A stretch of 64,000 bases of DNA from Ursus arctos (GCF_023065955.2 NW_026623078.1:10984199-11048198); one strand, 5' to 3'; positions 34,607-46,152 are shown, counted from the first letter of the stretch. A program made the numbers and translations. Notes: a model not told the origin generated them from the letters alone.

Positions 34607-37395
34607 TTATATGTCACAGATAGAGAATGTAAGAATTGAATAGAAACATAAAGACCACCTCACCAAACATCCTTAGTTCATTGACCAGAATGTCAGTTAC
34701 GTAGATGATAAATCAGTTGTTCAATAAGTTAAAATATTCTACACTGAATAAAACTTCCAACTCTAATCGTTTATTAGCCATAGCGCACTATGTTTCCATC
34801 ACCTTGTCTTTACCATATATAGAACATTTATTATCAGCACGAATGTAGAAATAGTATATGAGATACACAATTCACCTACTCTCACATGAGGTTACAAGTA
34901 CAGATTCTCACATGCAATTCAGGAAAATGCATTTCAAAAAAATCTATTCTCAGAAACAGATGTATCAAATGTGATTAACATAAGGATGTCATTCTTTATT
35001 TAATATAATAACTTGCTATGATTTAATTAGAATTCTCAAGTGAATTTGATTTTATAATAATCATTACTATCTAACCTATAGAAAACACTGCTAAGAAGAA
35101 TTCACAGACAAAATTATAATAAAATTTAGTTCAACTTCTTTCATCAATGAGACTATATGTTATCAGACTTACTGTATTTCTTTGAATAGCTATAAAACTG
35201 CAAAAAAAATTATGACATAACCTATTTCAGGTATAGGTAAAAAACCACTGAGTGTTGGGATCCCCAAGGGAAGGAAATTCACAAAGAACATCATACAATC
35301 CCTGGTTCTTTGGGGATAATGTCACACTGCAGCCAGGAGGGGAGGCAGAGATCAGTAAGAAGAAACCAAAGCTGTTGGACATGGGAACAGAACCAGTTTC
35401 CTGGCTTGTGACCTGTGCAATTATACTGGTCTCACACCCAAAAGGGCCCCACTCTTGTTTTAATCCTCTGGAGGTGTCATCTCAAATTTCTTAATACTTT
35501 TGTCTTTGATTTTGTGTTATGTAATTGAAGTCCGATGGGATAATATACCAAGCATGTGAGCAGAGGAGATATTCACAATATGCATGTCTGCTGTTCTTCC
35601 TGTGTCATTCACATATAGTGTTTATGATGCCCCATGGGCATAGAATTCTGGTTGGCTCATGCTGTATGGAGTTCAGTGACAAAGTGAGTACAGACTGAGC
35701 ATATCTCATCTATGACTAGGATGACACAAGAAGTTGTGCTTTCTGTTCCATGTAAGTCCTATTTCAAACACAAAAACAAGGAATGTTCTAAGGAACCCTG
35801 TCATACCCTTTCTTATTCATATTATTCCAAGTATTAACCATACACTTATGCTAAGAAATGATGACACAGAAGAACCAGTTAATCCATACTTTCCTTTCAG
35901 TCCTAGCTAATAGTAAGCCAAAAGGAGATCAAGTCAGAGTAAAAGTAATCTTTGGATTTGGTGATAGGGATATCACAAATGAAGGAGACAGTGATGTTAG
36001 GACAATGCAATATACTTGACAGGTTCCCTGTACTTGTCAATGGGACTTTAAATCTGTATTCTGTCAGTGATAAGATTGCCATTGCTGACATCTCATAAAT
36101 GAGGAAAAACGAAATAAAGGAAACTAATGAAGATAGATTGTGACATGTTCAGATAAGTGATAGAGAGAGAGAGACGATAGATAGACAAAAAAGGAAACAG
36201 CAAAATAAATGAGAGAGAGAAAGATGGAGATATATCTCCAAATAGACTGCTCCCAGGAAAATAATTACAATCATAATGTGAATCTCCAAAAACTTTGATT
36301 AAATCGGAATTCCTGAATAAGAAGATATTTATGTATTATGCTTAATAATGTCCATAATCTTATTGCTGAAATCCAATGAATGAATATATGTTTAAAGCTG
36401 AGAAATTATGCATTTTATATGAAAAAAATATGTATCAGAATTTTGGTGAAAAATCAGAAAAATAGTCAAAAAATAAATTAACTGATTTTGTAAAATCCCA
36501 AACTATAACAATTTGAAGAAACTTTTAGAAAATTGAAATATATTTCAGGTAGAATTTTTTTCTGAGTGCTAAATATGAGTTTAATCTTCCTTTATACTTA
36601 AAGAATGAAAGCTGAGACAGTAAATGTACTGGTAGAATGTTTATAATTTAGTTTTTAGTTAGTAGAGTCACATTTTAAAGGAATTACCAGTACTATAAAA
36701 GAACATTATTGCAAACCATCCAGATGTAAACAATTTCCTCTAATGAAAATAATTGTAAATACGGCTTTTTTGTATATATGTATATGTGTATTTCCTGTAT
36801 GCCAAGAGAATGAAAATTAAGATATATTTATAAGTGCAAATAATGGTGAAAGACATATAAAATGTATGCTTTTATTTTCCAGGTGTTGTACATAAAATGG
36901 ACTTCTTTTAATCTGAGCTCTATTAAAACAAAGTATTTTTAGTTTGACATAGTCAATATTTTTGCTGAAAACAATGTTTATCAACTAATTCCATTTTATA
37001 AAAGCAAAGTTCAGTGATCTAAGCCCAATGACTACCACTTAGTCTCTTAAAAAATAATGTAACTTGAATTGAAATGTGTTTTATTTGTTTAATTGCTTTC
37101 ATTTTCACAAACTAGAAACTAGGTTTTAAAGAATTTTTGCTGATATACCTTCTGGTCTTATGACGCTTCTCCTGTTGACACATTCACTTATAAATACAAT
37201 TAAGATGTTAGAAATTTATCTGGGCTCTAGGCCCTGAGAGGGTGTGCTAAAAATGATTTTTTGTTTTGCTTAATCATTTTAACAGAAATACTTGTAATTA
37301 CATTTCATTAAATGTAGATATTATTGTATTGTTAGTAATATGCTATTATTATTTCTATTTTAGTCCAAAGAGAGGATTTCCACTTTAATCTCTAT
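34607..37395. other. Unrecognised DNA, one repeat-like block
   Basis: No SINE or L1. The block at 35240-35770 (less AT-rich, with GTAATTGAAGTCCGATGGG and GATGCCCCATGGGCATAG) has the feel of an old interspersed repeat, but I cannot assign a family. The 80-codon frame at 35252-35494 has no motif. (GA)n-like runs occur at 36160-36175 and 36210-36220. Confidence 0.35.
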
Positions 37396-37407
37396 CAAAT
37401 AAAAACA

Positions 37408-37626
37408 TTTTTAAAGATTTATGTATTTATTTGAGAGAGAGAGAGCGCGCCCGTGCTTGCAAGCGCGTGCCAGCACAGGTGGGGGAGGGGCAGAAGGAAA
37501 GACTCTTCAGGCTGACTGTTGAGCAAGGAGCCCCAGGCAGCGCTCAGTCTCAGGACCCATGAGATCACTACCTGAGCCCTAACCTAAAGTCAGATGCTCA
37601 ACTGACTAAGCCACCCAGGTTCCCCC
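37408..37626 (-). mobile_element. SINEC, older CpG-containing copy
   Basis: Antisense SINE from TTTTAAAGATTTATGTATTT to the head AGCCACCCAGGTTCCCC. It contains an unusual CG-rich patch GCGCGCCCGTGCTTGC near 37446 in the body. TSD CAAATAAAA with weaker extension, at 37396 on and 37627 on. Confidence 0.88.
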
Positions 37627-38050
37627 CAAATAAAAGTGTTTTATGAATTTATGTATAACTAGTTAATTCTTCATAGATGTCAAAGAATAAGTATTCACAG
37701 GAAAAAGACTGTAAGAACAATACATAAAAACACAAAAACATAAAGTAAAACAATGTGATAAATGTTGAGAAAATAAATATGAGGACACTTATTAAATAAT
37801 TTATAATTCCTTATTATTAACCCCAAAGAGTGAACATATAAATTATACTCTATTAGAATTTTATTAATTTGTTTAAAAATACTAAGAGTTCTATTTCCAC
37901 TTAACATGAAAGAATAGTATCAAATATTTGGTTCACTGGCATAAATTGTTATCTAATTCTTGACCTCATAGTGTTCATGAGATGAATGTCATCATGTACC
38001 GTGGTGTGTTACTTTAGAAAGCCATGTAATGAAAGTTCATAGAAAGATGT

Positions 38051-38270
38051 TTTAGAGTCAAGTTCACATGGATGTCTTATTTCAAGATCTGGTACAGCCA
38101 CTCATTAGCTCTATGCCTTTAGCAAATAGTTCCATTTCTGAACATTAGTTCTATGTCCTTTAACGGTGATTATGATTTTGCTTTGCCTCTCATGTAAGAA
38201 AGTATTATTTCAGGGCTCTAAAATTTATAAAGTGCCATATTAAGTAAAGTAAGTAGTTCTGGACCCCAAA
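38051..38270 (+). mobile_element. MIR fragment (sense)
   Basis: CTGGTACAGCCACTCATTAG, CTCTATGCCTTTAGCAAAT, TTCTGAACATTAGTTC and GGTGATTATGATTTTGC follow the MIR order. Old and diverged. A second MIR-like unit follows at once. Confidence 0.5.
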
Positions 38271-38284
38271 TGTGGATATTGATA

Positions 38285-38425
38285 AAGATCATAATCTTTG
38301 GGTAGTGGTTATTTAGGTATGATTTCCAGATCCATCACTTAACTTTATAAGTAAACTTGGATAATTTACATAACCTCTTCAAGTCTCATTTCTCCTTTTT
38401 GAGCTGGGTAAAATAATAATAAATA
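38285..38425 (+). mobile_element. Second MIR fragment (sense)
   Basis: CCAGATCCATCACTTAACTT, AAACTTGGATAATTTACATA, ACCTCTTCAAGTCTCATTTC and GGTAAAATAATAATAA closely follow the MIR core (ACTTACTAG...CTTGGGCAAGTTACTTAACCTC...CTCAGTTTC...TAATAATA). Confidence 0.65.
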
Positions 38426-39839
38426 GTTTAACTTTTCATATTTAATTTCATAAGTTTATTCAACATTACAAACAAATATACACTTTTAAAGTTTGGGATT
38501 AATGTCCCAACAAACATGTTTAAAAAAAATAAATCCATGAATAACATGATATAAATGGTGTTTGGAAGAGTAATTCAATAATGGCAATAGTAAGGATTTA
38601 AGATTGAGAAATATAAGAGTCCTTACAATATTCTGGAATTAAGCTTTAGATTTAAAACAGATGGTGGTAGGGAGAATAAATGGGTATAAGTAACATGATA
38701 GAGAAAAAATAGCATAAAATAACTGGCATAATCAAAATTTAGAAAGCAACACAGATAATTTTTTTAAACATTGAATATTTTCCAGTAATGCAGAAGACAA
38801 AATGGCAGTATTCTTAAGACAGATGGGGCTTTCCTAAGGGATAGGGAATTTTTCCTTCTTTAAGGAAATAATAACTGCAGTTTTAGACACCAAGATTAGA
38901 TTACCACAGGTGAAAATGCCCAAGAGATGATTAGAAAAAAGCAATGAATTTTAGGGTTGTGAAAACACTAGAGTACCATATGCTCAGAGCCAATGAATAA
39001 GGTCAGGGGATGGGACACAATTTCCTAATAAGAGAGCATAGAGAGAACAGCCTGAAGACTAAACTTTAAGGAGTCCCTACTTTTGTAACCAGGAGAATTG
39101 GAATCAGGGTGGAATGCATGCCTGCAGAAGTCAGCATTTCAAGAGGACTGGGAATTTACCACAAGGCAATCAAATAAAATGACAAATGAGTATTTAATGA
39201 TAAAAATTAGGAAGCCACTAATCCATCTTCAGAGTTGGACTTTAACAATATAGAGATAAAGGATTGATTTTAAGAATTCAAAACTTTGTTTAAAATTATT
39301 TCACCTGCTTTTAAAATCCAATAGCAATAATTAATAATATTTTTTTAAAGTAGCTTAAAAAAATAATCAGATATAGTACAGAAATAAAATGCTGAAAGTA
39401 AGACTAAAGGCATCACCTGTTAGCCTTCAAATCTGCAAGGAAGCAGGGGCAGCAGGGGTTTCCAATATCTGTAGGAAGGAAAGATGAAAAGTTCCCCAAC
39501 ATAAGGTAAGGAATGGGAACAAGGTGAAAAACCTGAGAATGTTGCAGAGCAATATGTTATAAAATGCAACTTATTTAGTGATGTTATGAATGTCATTTCC
39601 ACTTAACCATATAGGAGGTTGGAACTGCAAAATTAACAGCTGATTCTATACTGGTTATTCTAAGAAGCCAGGTGAATCTTACCTCAAAATTGCTGAGAAG
39701 AGAGAGGCTGGGGACAAGAGAGATATAGGAGCAAAATAAAGCTAATTCAAGATAAAACTGGGAGACTAAATTTCTAAAACACATAATAAAAATAAATAAA
39801 TAAAAAATAAAAATAATGAAAGTTAAGTTTAATACAAAT
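38426..39839. other. Unrecognised AT-rich DNA
   Basis: No clear repeat family. A-rich AAATAAAT units occur at 39786-39815 just before the L1 fragment. Short minus frames (39420-39602, 39593-39784) lack motifs. Confidence 0.4.
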
Positions 39840-39936
39840 AGCGGCTATGCAGCATTATTCACAATAGCTAAGATATAGGAACAACCTAAGTGTCTTTTAA
39901 TGGATGAGTGGATATATGCATATATAAATATGTATG

Positions 39937-39985
<49 letters not shown>

Positions 39986-40300
39986 TGGAATATTACTCAC
40001 TGTGAGAAAGAAGGAAGTCCTGCTAGTAGTGACAACATGGATGGAACTTGCGGGCATTAGGCTAAGTGAGATAAGCCAGACAGAAAAAGTCAAATATTTC
40101 ATGGTTATCACTTATATGTGGCATCTGAAAAAACAAAAAAGTCAAAATCATAGAAAGAGTAGAAAGTGCTGTAAGATGAATCAGTTTCGAGGATCTAATG
40201 TAAAACATTGTGACTATAGTTAATAATGCTGTTATTGTATAATTGAGATCTACTAAGGAAGTAGAACCCAAATATTCTCACCAAAACAAACAAATGACCC
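39840..40300 (+). mobile_element. Old L1 3' end with CA array
   Basis: Sense L1: CAGCATTATTCACAATAGCT, GGAATATTACTCACTGTGAG, CAACATGGATGGAACTTG, AAGTGAGATAAGCCAGACAG, then 3' UTR (TGACTATAGTTAATAATGCT). ORF2 ends near 40110. A (CA)n replaces the GTGG-TATATATA-CAATGGAATATT point. The 107-codon plus frame through it is this ORF2 tail plus the array. Confidence 0.8.
39940..39982. repeat. (CA)n inside L1 ORF2 tail
   Basis: About 21 CA units, the last as CGCA, at the L1 site directly before TGGAATATTACTCA. Confidence 0.97.
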
Positions 40301-40607
40301 CCCAAAACCCTGATAAAATCACCAAGTAGAAAACATATTTATACCATACAAAATAAAAATGGAAGAATAATCTTCAAATTATACTAAAGAATAAGTAAAC
40401 TTAAGATGTTTAGAGAAAGGAATGATCACTGAATAGTCACTAAATTAAAACACAAACTCTCAAGACTTGGCATCAACTCTACACTTGAAAGAATTGGTTA
40501 ACGGAGACAAGGTATTGTGGAATTCACCAAGAATATAGGCCAAGAAATATACAAAGATCGAAATACACAAGATGTTAGTTATAAGATAAAGAAGGAGAAA
40601 TTAAGAT

Positions 40608-40814
40608 GGGGTGCCTGGTGGCTCAGTCAGTGAAGTGTCTGCCTTCGGCTCAGGTCATGATCCCAGGGTCCTGGATCAAGCCCCACAACTGGCTCCTTGT
40701 TCAGTGGGGAGTCTGCTTCTCCTTCTGCCCCTCACCCCACTTGTGCTCTCTCTCTCTCTCCGTCTGTCTCTCTCTCAAATAAAAAAATAAATGAAATGTT
40801 TAAAAAAAAGGAAT
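40608..40814 (+). mobile_element. SINEC, intermediate age
   Basis: Sense SINE with GGGGTGCCTGGTGGCTCAGT, TCAGGTCATGATCCCAGGG, a CT-rich stretch and an AAATAAAAAAATAAATGAAA tail. Weak TSD AGAAATTAAGAT (40596-40607) against AGAAATAAAGAG (40815-40826). Confidence 0.9.
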
Positions 40815-40839
40815 AGAAATAAAGAGACTTCAAATTATC

Positions 40840-41700
40840 ACTCAAAGAAGCTTGACAGAAATATAAGGAATGCCAGGGGAAAGTGAATAAAGGTATAAAG
40901 CTAGAACATTTTTCAGAATTAAAGATATGATATCTCATGCTAAAAAATGTAAACAAAAGTTCTGAAAAAGAATAAATAAAAAAACTCTACACCTCAAAAT
41001 TCCTTAGAAAAAGTAGCAAAATATCAATGATAAAGATAAAAGCTTTTGTGCAATGAAAAAGAAAAAGAGAACAGATTACCTGCAAAAGAACAAAAACTAT
41101 AAGAACAACTATCTTGTAATCACAATGGAAATCTAAAAAGAGTGAAAAAGTGTAAAAATGCTGAGAACAAATAACCTCACATTTTTAATTCTACCCACAG
41201 AAATTCTAACCATGAATTCATAAGTAAGATGACTCACATAGATTTAAGCCTAAATTCATGGTTTTTTGCTTCATATATTTCAAATAAAAAATTTACTTTA
41301 CTGTAGAACCAAAAAGGAAGGTCCTTCAAGTAGATAAGAGAAGTAATTATAAACCTCCTTTGCTTGAACAAACTCAACTTTATATCAGGTCCAAAAAAAA
41401 AAAAAATCGGTATTATTTCAAGAAATGTGAGTCCATGGTCAAAAAGCATTAAATATAAAAGGAGACAGCAGCACTAGTAGAAGCCAGTAACAAAAATGAT
41501 GGCAATACCAGATCTACAAATATTTTACATGTCAGCTAATTCAGACAGAGATTATAAAGTATAAATATTTGGCATGTTCAAAGATGTAAAATAAAGTAAC
41601 AAAATAGAGCAAGAGATCTGTTAAGAGATAAACTGAGGCACATTAAAAATTTCAAAATTTGAGCATGCATCAATTTGAATCAGGCAGCATCAAACTGAAA
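40840..41700 (+). mobile_element. Degraded L1M/HAL1-like ORF1 relics
   Basis: AAAGATAAAAGCTTTTGTG, AAAAAGAGAACAGATTACCT and AAATGCTGAGAACAAATAAC resemble the ORF1 C-terminal half of old L1/HAL1. CAGACAGAGATTATAAAGTA and TTGGCATGTTCAAAGATG (41540-41590) resemble an ORF1 N-terminal half. Since the C-terminal part lies before the N-terminal part, two elements or a rearrangement are needed. A poly-A run lies at 41392-41405. Confidence 0.4.
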
Positions 41701-41756
41701 GTGGTTGGGAGCTGCTCCATAGACAGAAACTAAGGGAGAGGTTTCTATAGAGAAGA

Positions 41757-41935
41757 TGTTGGCAAGGATGTGGAGAATGGGAACCCTCTTACACTGTTTG
41801 TGGGAATGCAGGCTGGTGCAGCCACTCTGGAAAACAGTGTGGAGGGTCCTCAAAAAGTTAAAAATAGAGTCACCCTATGACTTAACAATTGTACTACTAG
41901 GCAGACGCTTAATGACTGAGCCACCCAGGCACCCC
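41757..41935. mobile_element. Chimeric L1 fragment joined to SINE head
   Basis: 41757-41898 is sense L1 ORF2 (GGATGTGGAGAATGGG, GTGGGAATGCAGGCTGGTGC, AAAACAGTGTGGAGGGTCC). At 41899 it passes directly into the first 37 bp of a SINEC in antisense (AGGCAGACGCTTAATGACTG, then AGCCACCCAGGCACCCC). Neither an L1 3' end nor the SINE body or tail is present. The joint shares two or three bases with both parents. A near-matching 14-mer (AGACAGAAACTAAG at 41721 and AGACAGAATTTAAG at 41939) flanks the unit. Confidence 0.8.
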
Positions 41936-42116
41936 TGGAGACAGAATTTAAGTCACAGAAGCAGTGACATAAATATTCATCTCCAGTCTACAGCATTTTC
42001 TGAAATACACATTCATGTAATCCAGATTTCTTATCTTGATCCCCAAATTCATTAATGATGTACTTATGAGTACCTCTCATGCCTCTCTATCCTTTGCCAC
42101 TACACTGAAGAGTAAT

Positions 42117-42331
42117 GAGGGCACCTGGGTGGCTCAGTCCATTGAGTGTCTCACTCTTAGTTTTGGCTCAGGTCATGATCTTAGGGTCATGGGATTGAGC
42201 CCCACATCTGGCTCTATACTCAGTGCGGAATCTCCTTGTCCCTCTCCCTCCGCCTCTGTTCCACCTCAACTACCCCTGCCCCCACTTGCATGCTCTTTCT
42301 CTCTCATATAAATAAATAAAATCTTTTAAAA
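42117..42331 (+). mobile_element. SINEC, older copy
   Basis: Sense SINE with GAGGGCACCTGGGTGGCTCA, the longer older-type middle (CTCTTAGTTTTGGCTCAGGT), TTGAGCCCCACATCTGGCTC and an AAATAAATAAAATCTTTTA tail. TSD AAGAGTAAT at 42108-42116 and 42332-42340. Confidence 0.92.
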
Positions 42332-42419
42332 AAGAGTAATTCAACTTTTTGGGAACTTGTTTCTGAATTAGAGTCTTTGTCGAGCTTATTTCTGACTTAG
42401 GATCTTTGATATTATAATT

Positions 42420-42960
42420 CTCCTCCAAGAATGTTCTTTATACAACTGTTCATTCATGTATGATTTAAGCAAATGTTTTTATAATGATTTCTTTATTCCA
42501 GATAATCTTCTAAAAGTTTTACATGTAGCCATGATTAAAAGAGAAAAAATCTTATCCTCAAGAAATTTATATTTTAGTTCCTCTAAAAGAGAATAAATAA
42601 ATTAATATGTATACAGCATAGGATGATATGTATTTGGAGAAAAATAAATAGGATAAGCAAAATAGAATGTCCATTGGGTAGAGTGAAACATTGTTAATCA
42701 TAAAACAGAAGGGTAATTCTGGCTGTGATAAAGAGACAGACATGAGAAAACTGATGATGTGATCCACTGAACAGCATTATAGGCAGAGGTAACAGTCAAT
42801 GCAAGTCCCTGAGACAAGGATAGATTTGATTTATTCAAAGACCAGCAGTAAACTAGAATGTTTACAGCAGAGAGAACAATGGAGCAAGAATGAGCTGTAA
42901 TTAAAAGTTTGTTTATTACCAAAAAGTAATGCCTATGGGAAGTCTTTGGAGAGTTTATGT
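42420..42960 (-). mobile_element. L2 relic (antisense)
   Basis: Follows antisense L2: TCTTATCCTCAAGAAATTTA (antisense of the L2 3' region), GAGAATAAATAAATTAATAT, TTGGAGAAAAATAAATAGG, TAGGCAGAGGTAACAGTCAA, TGCAAGTCCCTGAGACAAGG. The best-preserved L2 copy here. No coding frame is retained. Confidence 0.6.
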
Positions 42961-42970
42961 TCAGAGAAGC

Positions 42971-43334
42971 TGTCATGGACTGAATTGTGTACCACTTTCC
43001 TTACCCCCACTCCCACAAATTTGTATGTTAAAGCTCTAACCTTCCTTATTTTGGTATTTTGAGATGGGGCCTTTTGGAGGTAATTAGAATCAGAGGAGGT
43101 CATGAGAGGCCCTCAAAATGGAATTAATGGAATTATGAGAAGGGAGGAAGATTATACTCTCTGCTATGTGAGAGCACAAAAGGTGGCTGTAAGCCAGAAA
43201 GAGGGCTCTCCCCAGGTACAGCATAGGCCTGCACCTTGATCTTGGACTCTTCAGAGCTGTGATAAATAAATGTCTGCTTTTAAGCCACATAGTCTATACC
43301 ATATTGCTATAGCAGCCCAAGCAGACTAATACAA
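42971..43334 (+). mobile_element. Solo LTR, MaLR (MST/MLT1-like)
   Basis: About 360 bp with a TGTCATGGACTGAATTGTGT start, GAGATGGGGCCTTTTGGAGG, CACCTTGATCTTGGACTC, GCTGTGATAAATAAATGTCT and the end AGCCCAAGCAGACTAATACA. This order is that of MaLR (ERVL-related) LTRs. AATAAA at about 43265 is the LTR polyadenylation signal. No internal retroviral sequence adjoins it, so it is a solo LTR. TSD not clear. Confidence 0.8.
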
Positions 43335-43539
43335 AGTGATATGCTATGATTTCTGTCTTAAAAGGAATATTCTGGCTGCCGAGCAGAGAAAAGCTGGACT
43401 GTAGGTTTTCACAATAATTCAAACAATGAATATTGGTGACTACGGTTGTATCATTAGTGAAGAAGGTGATGAAATATATTTGGATACTATTTCCTTTGAG
43501 ATACCTTAAGAATGTGTACAGCAAAAAGTCCATGAGGCT

Positions 43540-44777
43540 CTTTATGTCTTTTTTCCACTGGAGACCTCGATGTGAGACAGGAATCCATCAAAATCATAGA
43601 GGAGAACATAGGCAGCAACCTCTTTGACATTGGCCACAGCAACTCTTTTCATGACACATCTCCAAAGGCAAGAGGAACAAAAGAAAAAATGAACTTGTGG
43701 GATTTCATCAAGATAAAAAGCTTCTGCACAGCCAAGGAAACAGTCAAGAAAACTAAGAGACAAACCATGGAATGGGAGAAGATATTTGCAAATGATACTA
43801 CAGATAAAAGACTGGTATCCAAGATCTACAAACAACTTCTCAAACTCAATACACGTGAAACAAATAATCAAATCAAAAAATGGGCAGAAGATATGAACAG
43901 ACACTTTTCCAATGAAGACATACAAATGGCTAGCAGACACATGAAAAAATGTTCAAAATCATTAGCCATCAGGGAAATTCAAATCAAAACCACATTGAGA
44001 TACCACCTTACACCAGTTAGAATGTCAAAAATTGACAAGGCAGGAAACAGCAATTGCTGGAGAGGATATAGAGAAAGGGGATCCCTCCTACATTGTTGGT
44101 GGGAATGCAAGTTGGTACAGCCACATTGGAAAACAGTGTGGAGGTCCCTTAAAAAGTTAAAAATTGAGCTACCCTATGATCCAGCCATTGCACTACTGGG
44201 TATTTACCCCAAAGATACAGATGTAGTGAAGAGAAGGGCCATATGTACCCCAATGTTCATAGCAGCATTGTCCACAATAGCTAAATTGTGGAAGGAGCCG
44301 AGATGCCCTTCAACAGATGACTGGATTAAGAAGATGTGGTCCATATATACAATGGAATATTACTCAGCCATCAAAAAGAATGATTTCTCAACATTTGCTG
44401 CAACATGGACGGGACTGGAGGAGATAATGCTAAGCGAAATAAGTCAAGCAGAGAAAAACAATTATCATATGGTTTCACTCATTTATGGAACATAAGAAGT
44501 AGGAAGATTGGTAGGAGAAGAAAGGGAAGAAGAAAGGGGAGTAAACAGAAGGGGGAATGATCCATCAGAGACTATGGACTCTGGGAAACAAACTGAGGGC
44601 TTTGGGGGGGTAGGGGAATGGGATAGGCTGGTGATGGGTATTAAGGAGGGCACGTATTGCATGGTGCACTGGGTGTTATACGCAAGTAATGAATCATGGA
44701 ACTTTACATCAAAAACTAGGGATGTACTGTATGGTGACTAATGTAATATAGTAAAAAATTATTATATTAAAAAAACA
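43540..44777 (+). mobile_element. Young 5'-truncated L1 with open ORF2 tail
   Basis: L1 insertion of 1,238 bp flanked by an exact 18-bp TSD, CAAAAAGTCCATGAGGCT, at 43522-43539 and 44778-44795. It holds the C-terminal part of ORF2, the full 3' UTR and an A-rich tail. The first about 22 bp (43540-43561) are not the sequence expected upstream in L1: their reverse complement resembles an L1 phrase (TGGAAAAAAGACA) that lies further 5' in ORF2, as expected from twin priming. Confidence 0.92.
43572..44495 (+). pseudogene. L1 ORF2 C-terminal fragment, uninterrupted
   Basis: A 307-codon open frame continuing the L1 ORF2 frame to its natural stop: residues include [53 protein letters not shown] and a C-terminal MVSLIYGT. 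The cysteine/tryptophan-rich stretch (about residues 180-200) fits the ORF2 C-terminal domain. There is no endonuclease or RT domain, so no activity is expected. The Met at 43572 is simply the first ATG after the 5' truncation. Confidence 0.9.
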
Positions 44778-44879
44778 CAAAAAGTCCATGAGGCTGATAA
44801 AGAGCCGGGAGACATAAACTGAAAAATTCCCAGAGCTTTCACAAGGTGATATCTTAGATGTTCAAGTTATGAAAGGCCA

Positions 44880-45762
44880 GAGCAGGGAGTATTGATTTAT
44901 CACTCAAGGCATTCCATAAATCCCAAAAATGTCACTTGAATAGTACGGATAAACTATCACTAATATAGACTACTTCATACTAACTCGAACAAAGCTTAAA
45001 AGATCAAACTGACCTGAAAGACACTTGACTTCCTGGCCCTAAAACACCAAAAGTCTTTAAGAAAAGAAACAAAATACAAACTCACAATAATTTAAAAAGG
45101 ACAATGTATAATATTCCATCAAATACTAAGCACTGGGAAGGAAGAAAATCTAACATATAGGATGAAAAAACAGTCATAGAAACAAATAAGAAATCACAGA
45201 AAGGGTAGATTTAGCAGAAGAACTTTCCAACATCTGTTATGAATGTGCTTATTACTTAAAGATTCAGAGAAAAACAAGGAAATAAAAAAGAAATGAATGA
45301 TATAATAATAAACAAAAGGATACTTCTAGAGATTAAACATATAATATCTAAGTTGAAGTAAATTAGGTAGGTCTTGACAATATAATAGATACATAAAATG
45401 TAAGAAGAGTGAATGAAAAGAGATAGTAATAGAAACAAGCCAATATAAATAATATTTTAAATAAGTATAAATAATTGAAATTATCCTAAGTACATTATCT
45501 TAAAACGAAGGTATTAAATTATAATGCATTAACCAAAAGATATCTTGGAAACAACTAAATATCTGGGAATTTAATAAAATGCTTCTATAGAATGCATGAA
45601 TCAAAAAAGAAATCACAAAATTAGAAAATATTTTGAATGAAATTTAAATGAAACTTAAAACAATCACATTTTGTGTGATGCAGCTAAAAATAGTGCCTAT
45701 AGGGAAAATTGAGTTGAGTGCTTAAATTACAAAATCAATGGTCTTAGTTTCCACTTCAGAAT
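44880..45762 (+). mobile_element. Old L1M, ORF1 to ORF2 5' part
   Basis: AAGGGTAGATTTAGCAGAAG and GATTCAGAGAAAAACAAGG recall ORF1. Further on AAAAAGAAATCACAAAATTAG, AAAATATTTTGAATGAAATT, TGTGATGCAGCTAAAAATAG and ATAGGGAAAATTGAG follow the ORF2 endonuclease/linker region in sense. Many stops. The element continues after the LTR insertion at 45763. Confidence 0.6.
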
Positions 45763-46152
45763 TGTTAAAAGAAAGCCAAAGACCCGAATGACATCACAGA
45801 AGTCAAGGCCCCAAGTCAGCAAACCAAGACTTAATACCTAACCTAACTTCAGTTACAAGCCCCCTGAAATGTAACCTTTAACTAGTGAACATAGGAATTT
45901 CCTGGTCTCACTAAGCAATTTACTGATAGACCCCCTGCTATTCCACTTGGGAAGGCAATCTTGCCCAAAACAATGGATTCTTTGCTAATAATTTCCTTTT
46001 TCCACTCTCGTTCTACCTTTAAGAAGTGCCATTTTGTAGCCGTTTGGAGCTCCCCTCTACTTGCTAGACAGAATGCTGCCTGATTCATGAATAGATTAAT
46101 AAAGACAATGAGATCTTTAAAATTTCTTTGGTTAAATTTTTGTTATTTAACA
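45763..46152 (+). mobile_element. Solo LTR inserted in old L1M
   Basis: A 390-bp unit that starts TGTTAAAAG and ends TTATTTAACA, giving perfect 7-bp inverted ends TGTTAAA/TTTAACA. It has an AATAAA signal at 46098-46103 and GGAGCTCCCCTCTACTTGCT, GCTGCCTGATTCATGAAT upstream of it. It separates L1M parts that belong together. The form suggests an ERV solo LTR (class I-like by layout, an inference). Clear 4-6 bp TSDs are not visible. No retroviral genes are present. Confidence 0.65.

Noticed and set aside
35252..35494. 80-codon frame in a less AT-rich block as an exon
   Set aside because: No splice sites or motif could be supported and the block looks repeat-like.
40840..41700. Single intact HAL1 ORF1
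   Set aside because: The C-terminal-like part precedes the N-terminal-like part, so it cannot be one collinear element.
43572..44495. 307-codon frame as a host gene
   Set aside because: It is the C-terminal part of L1 ORF2 in a TSD-flanked insertion, with no endonuclease or RT domain.
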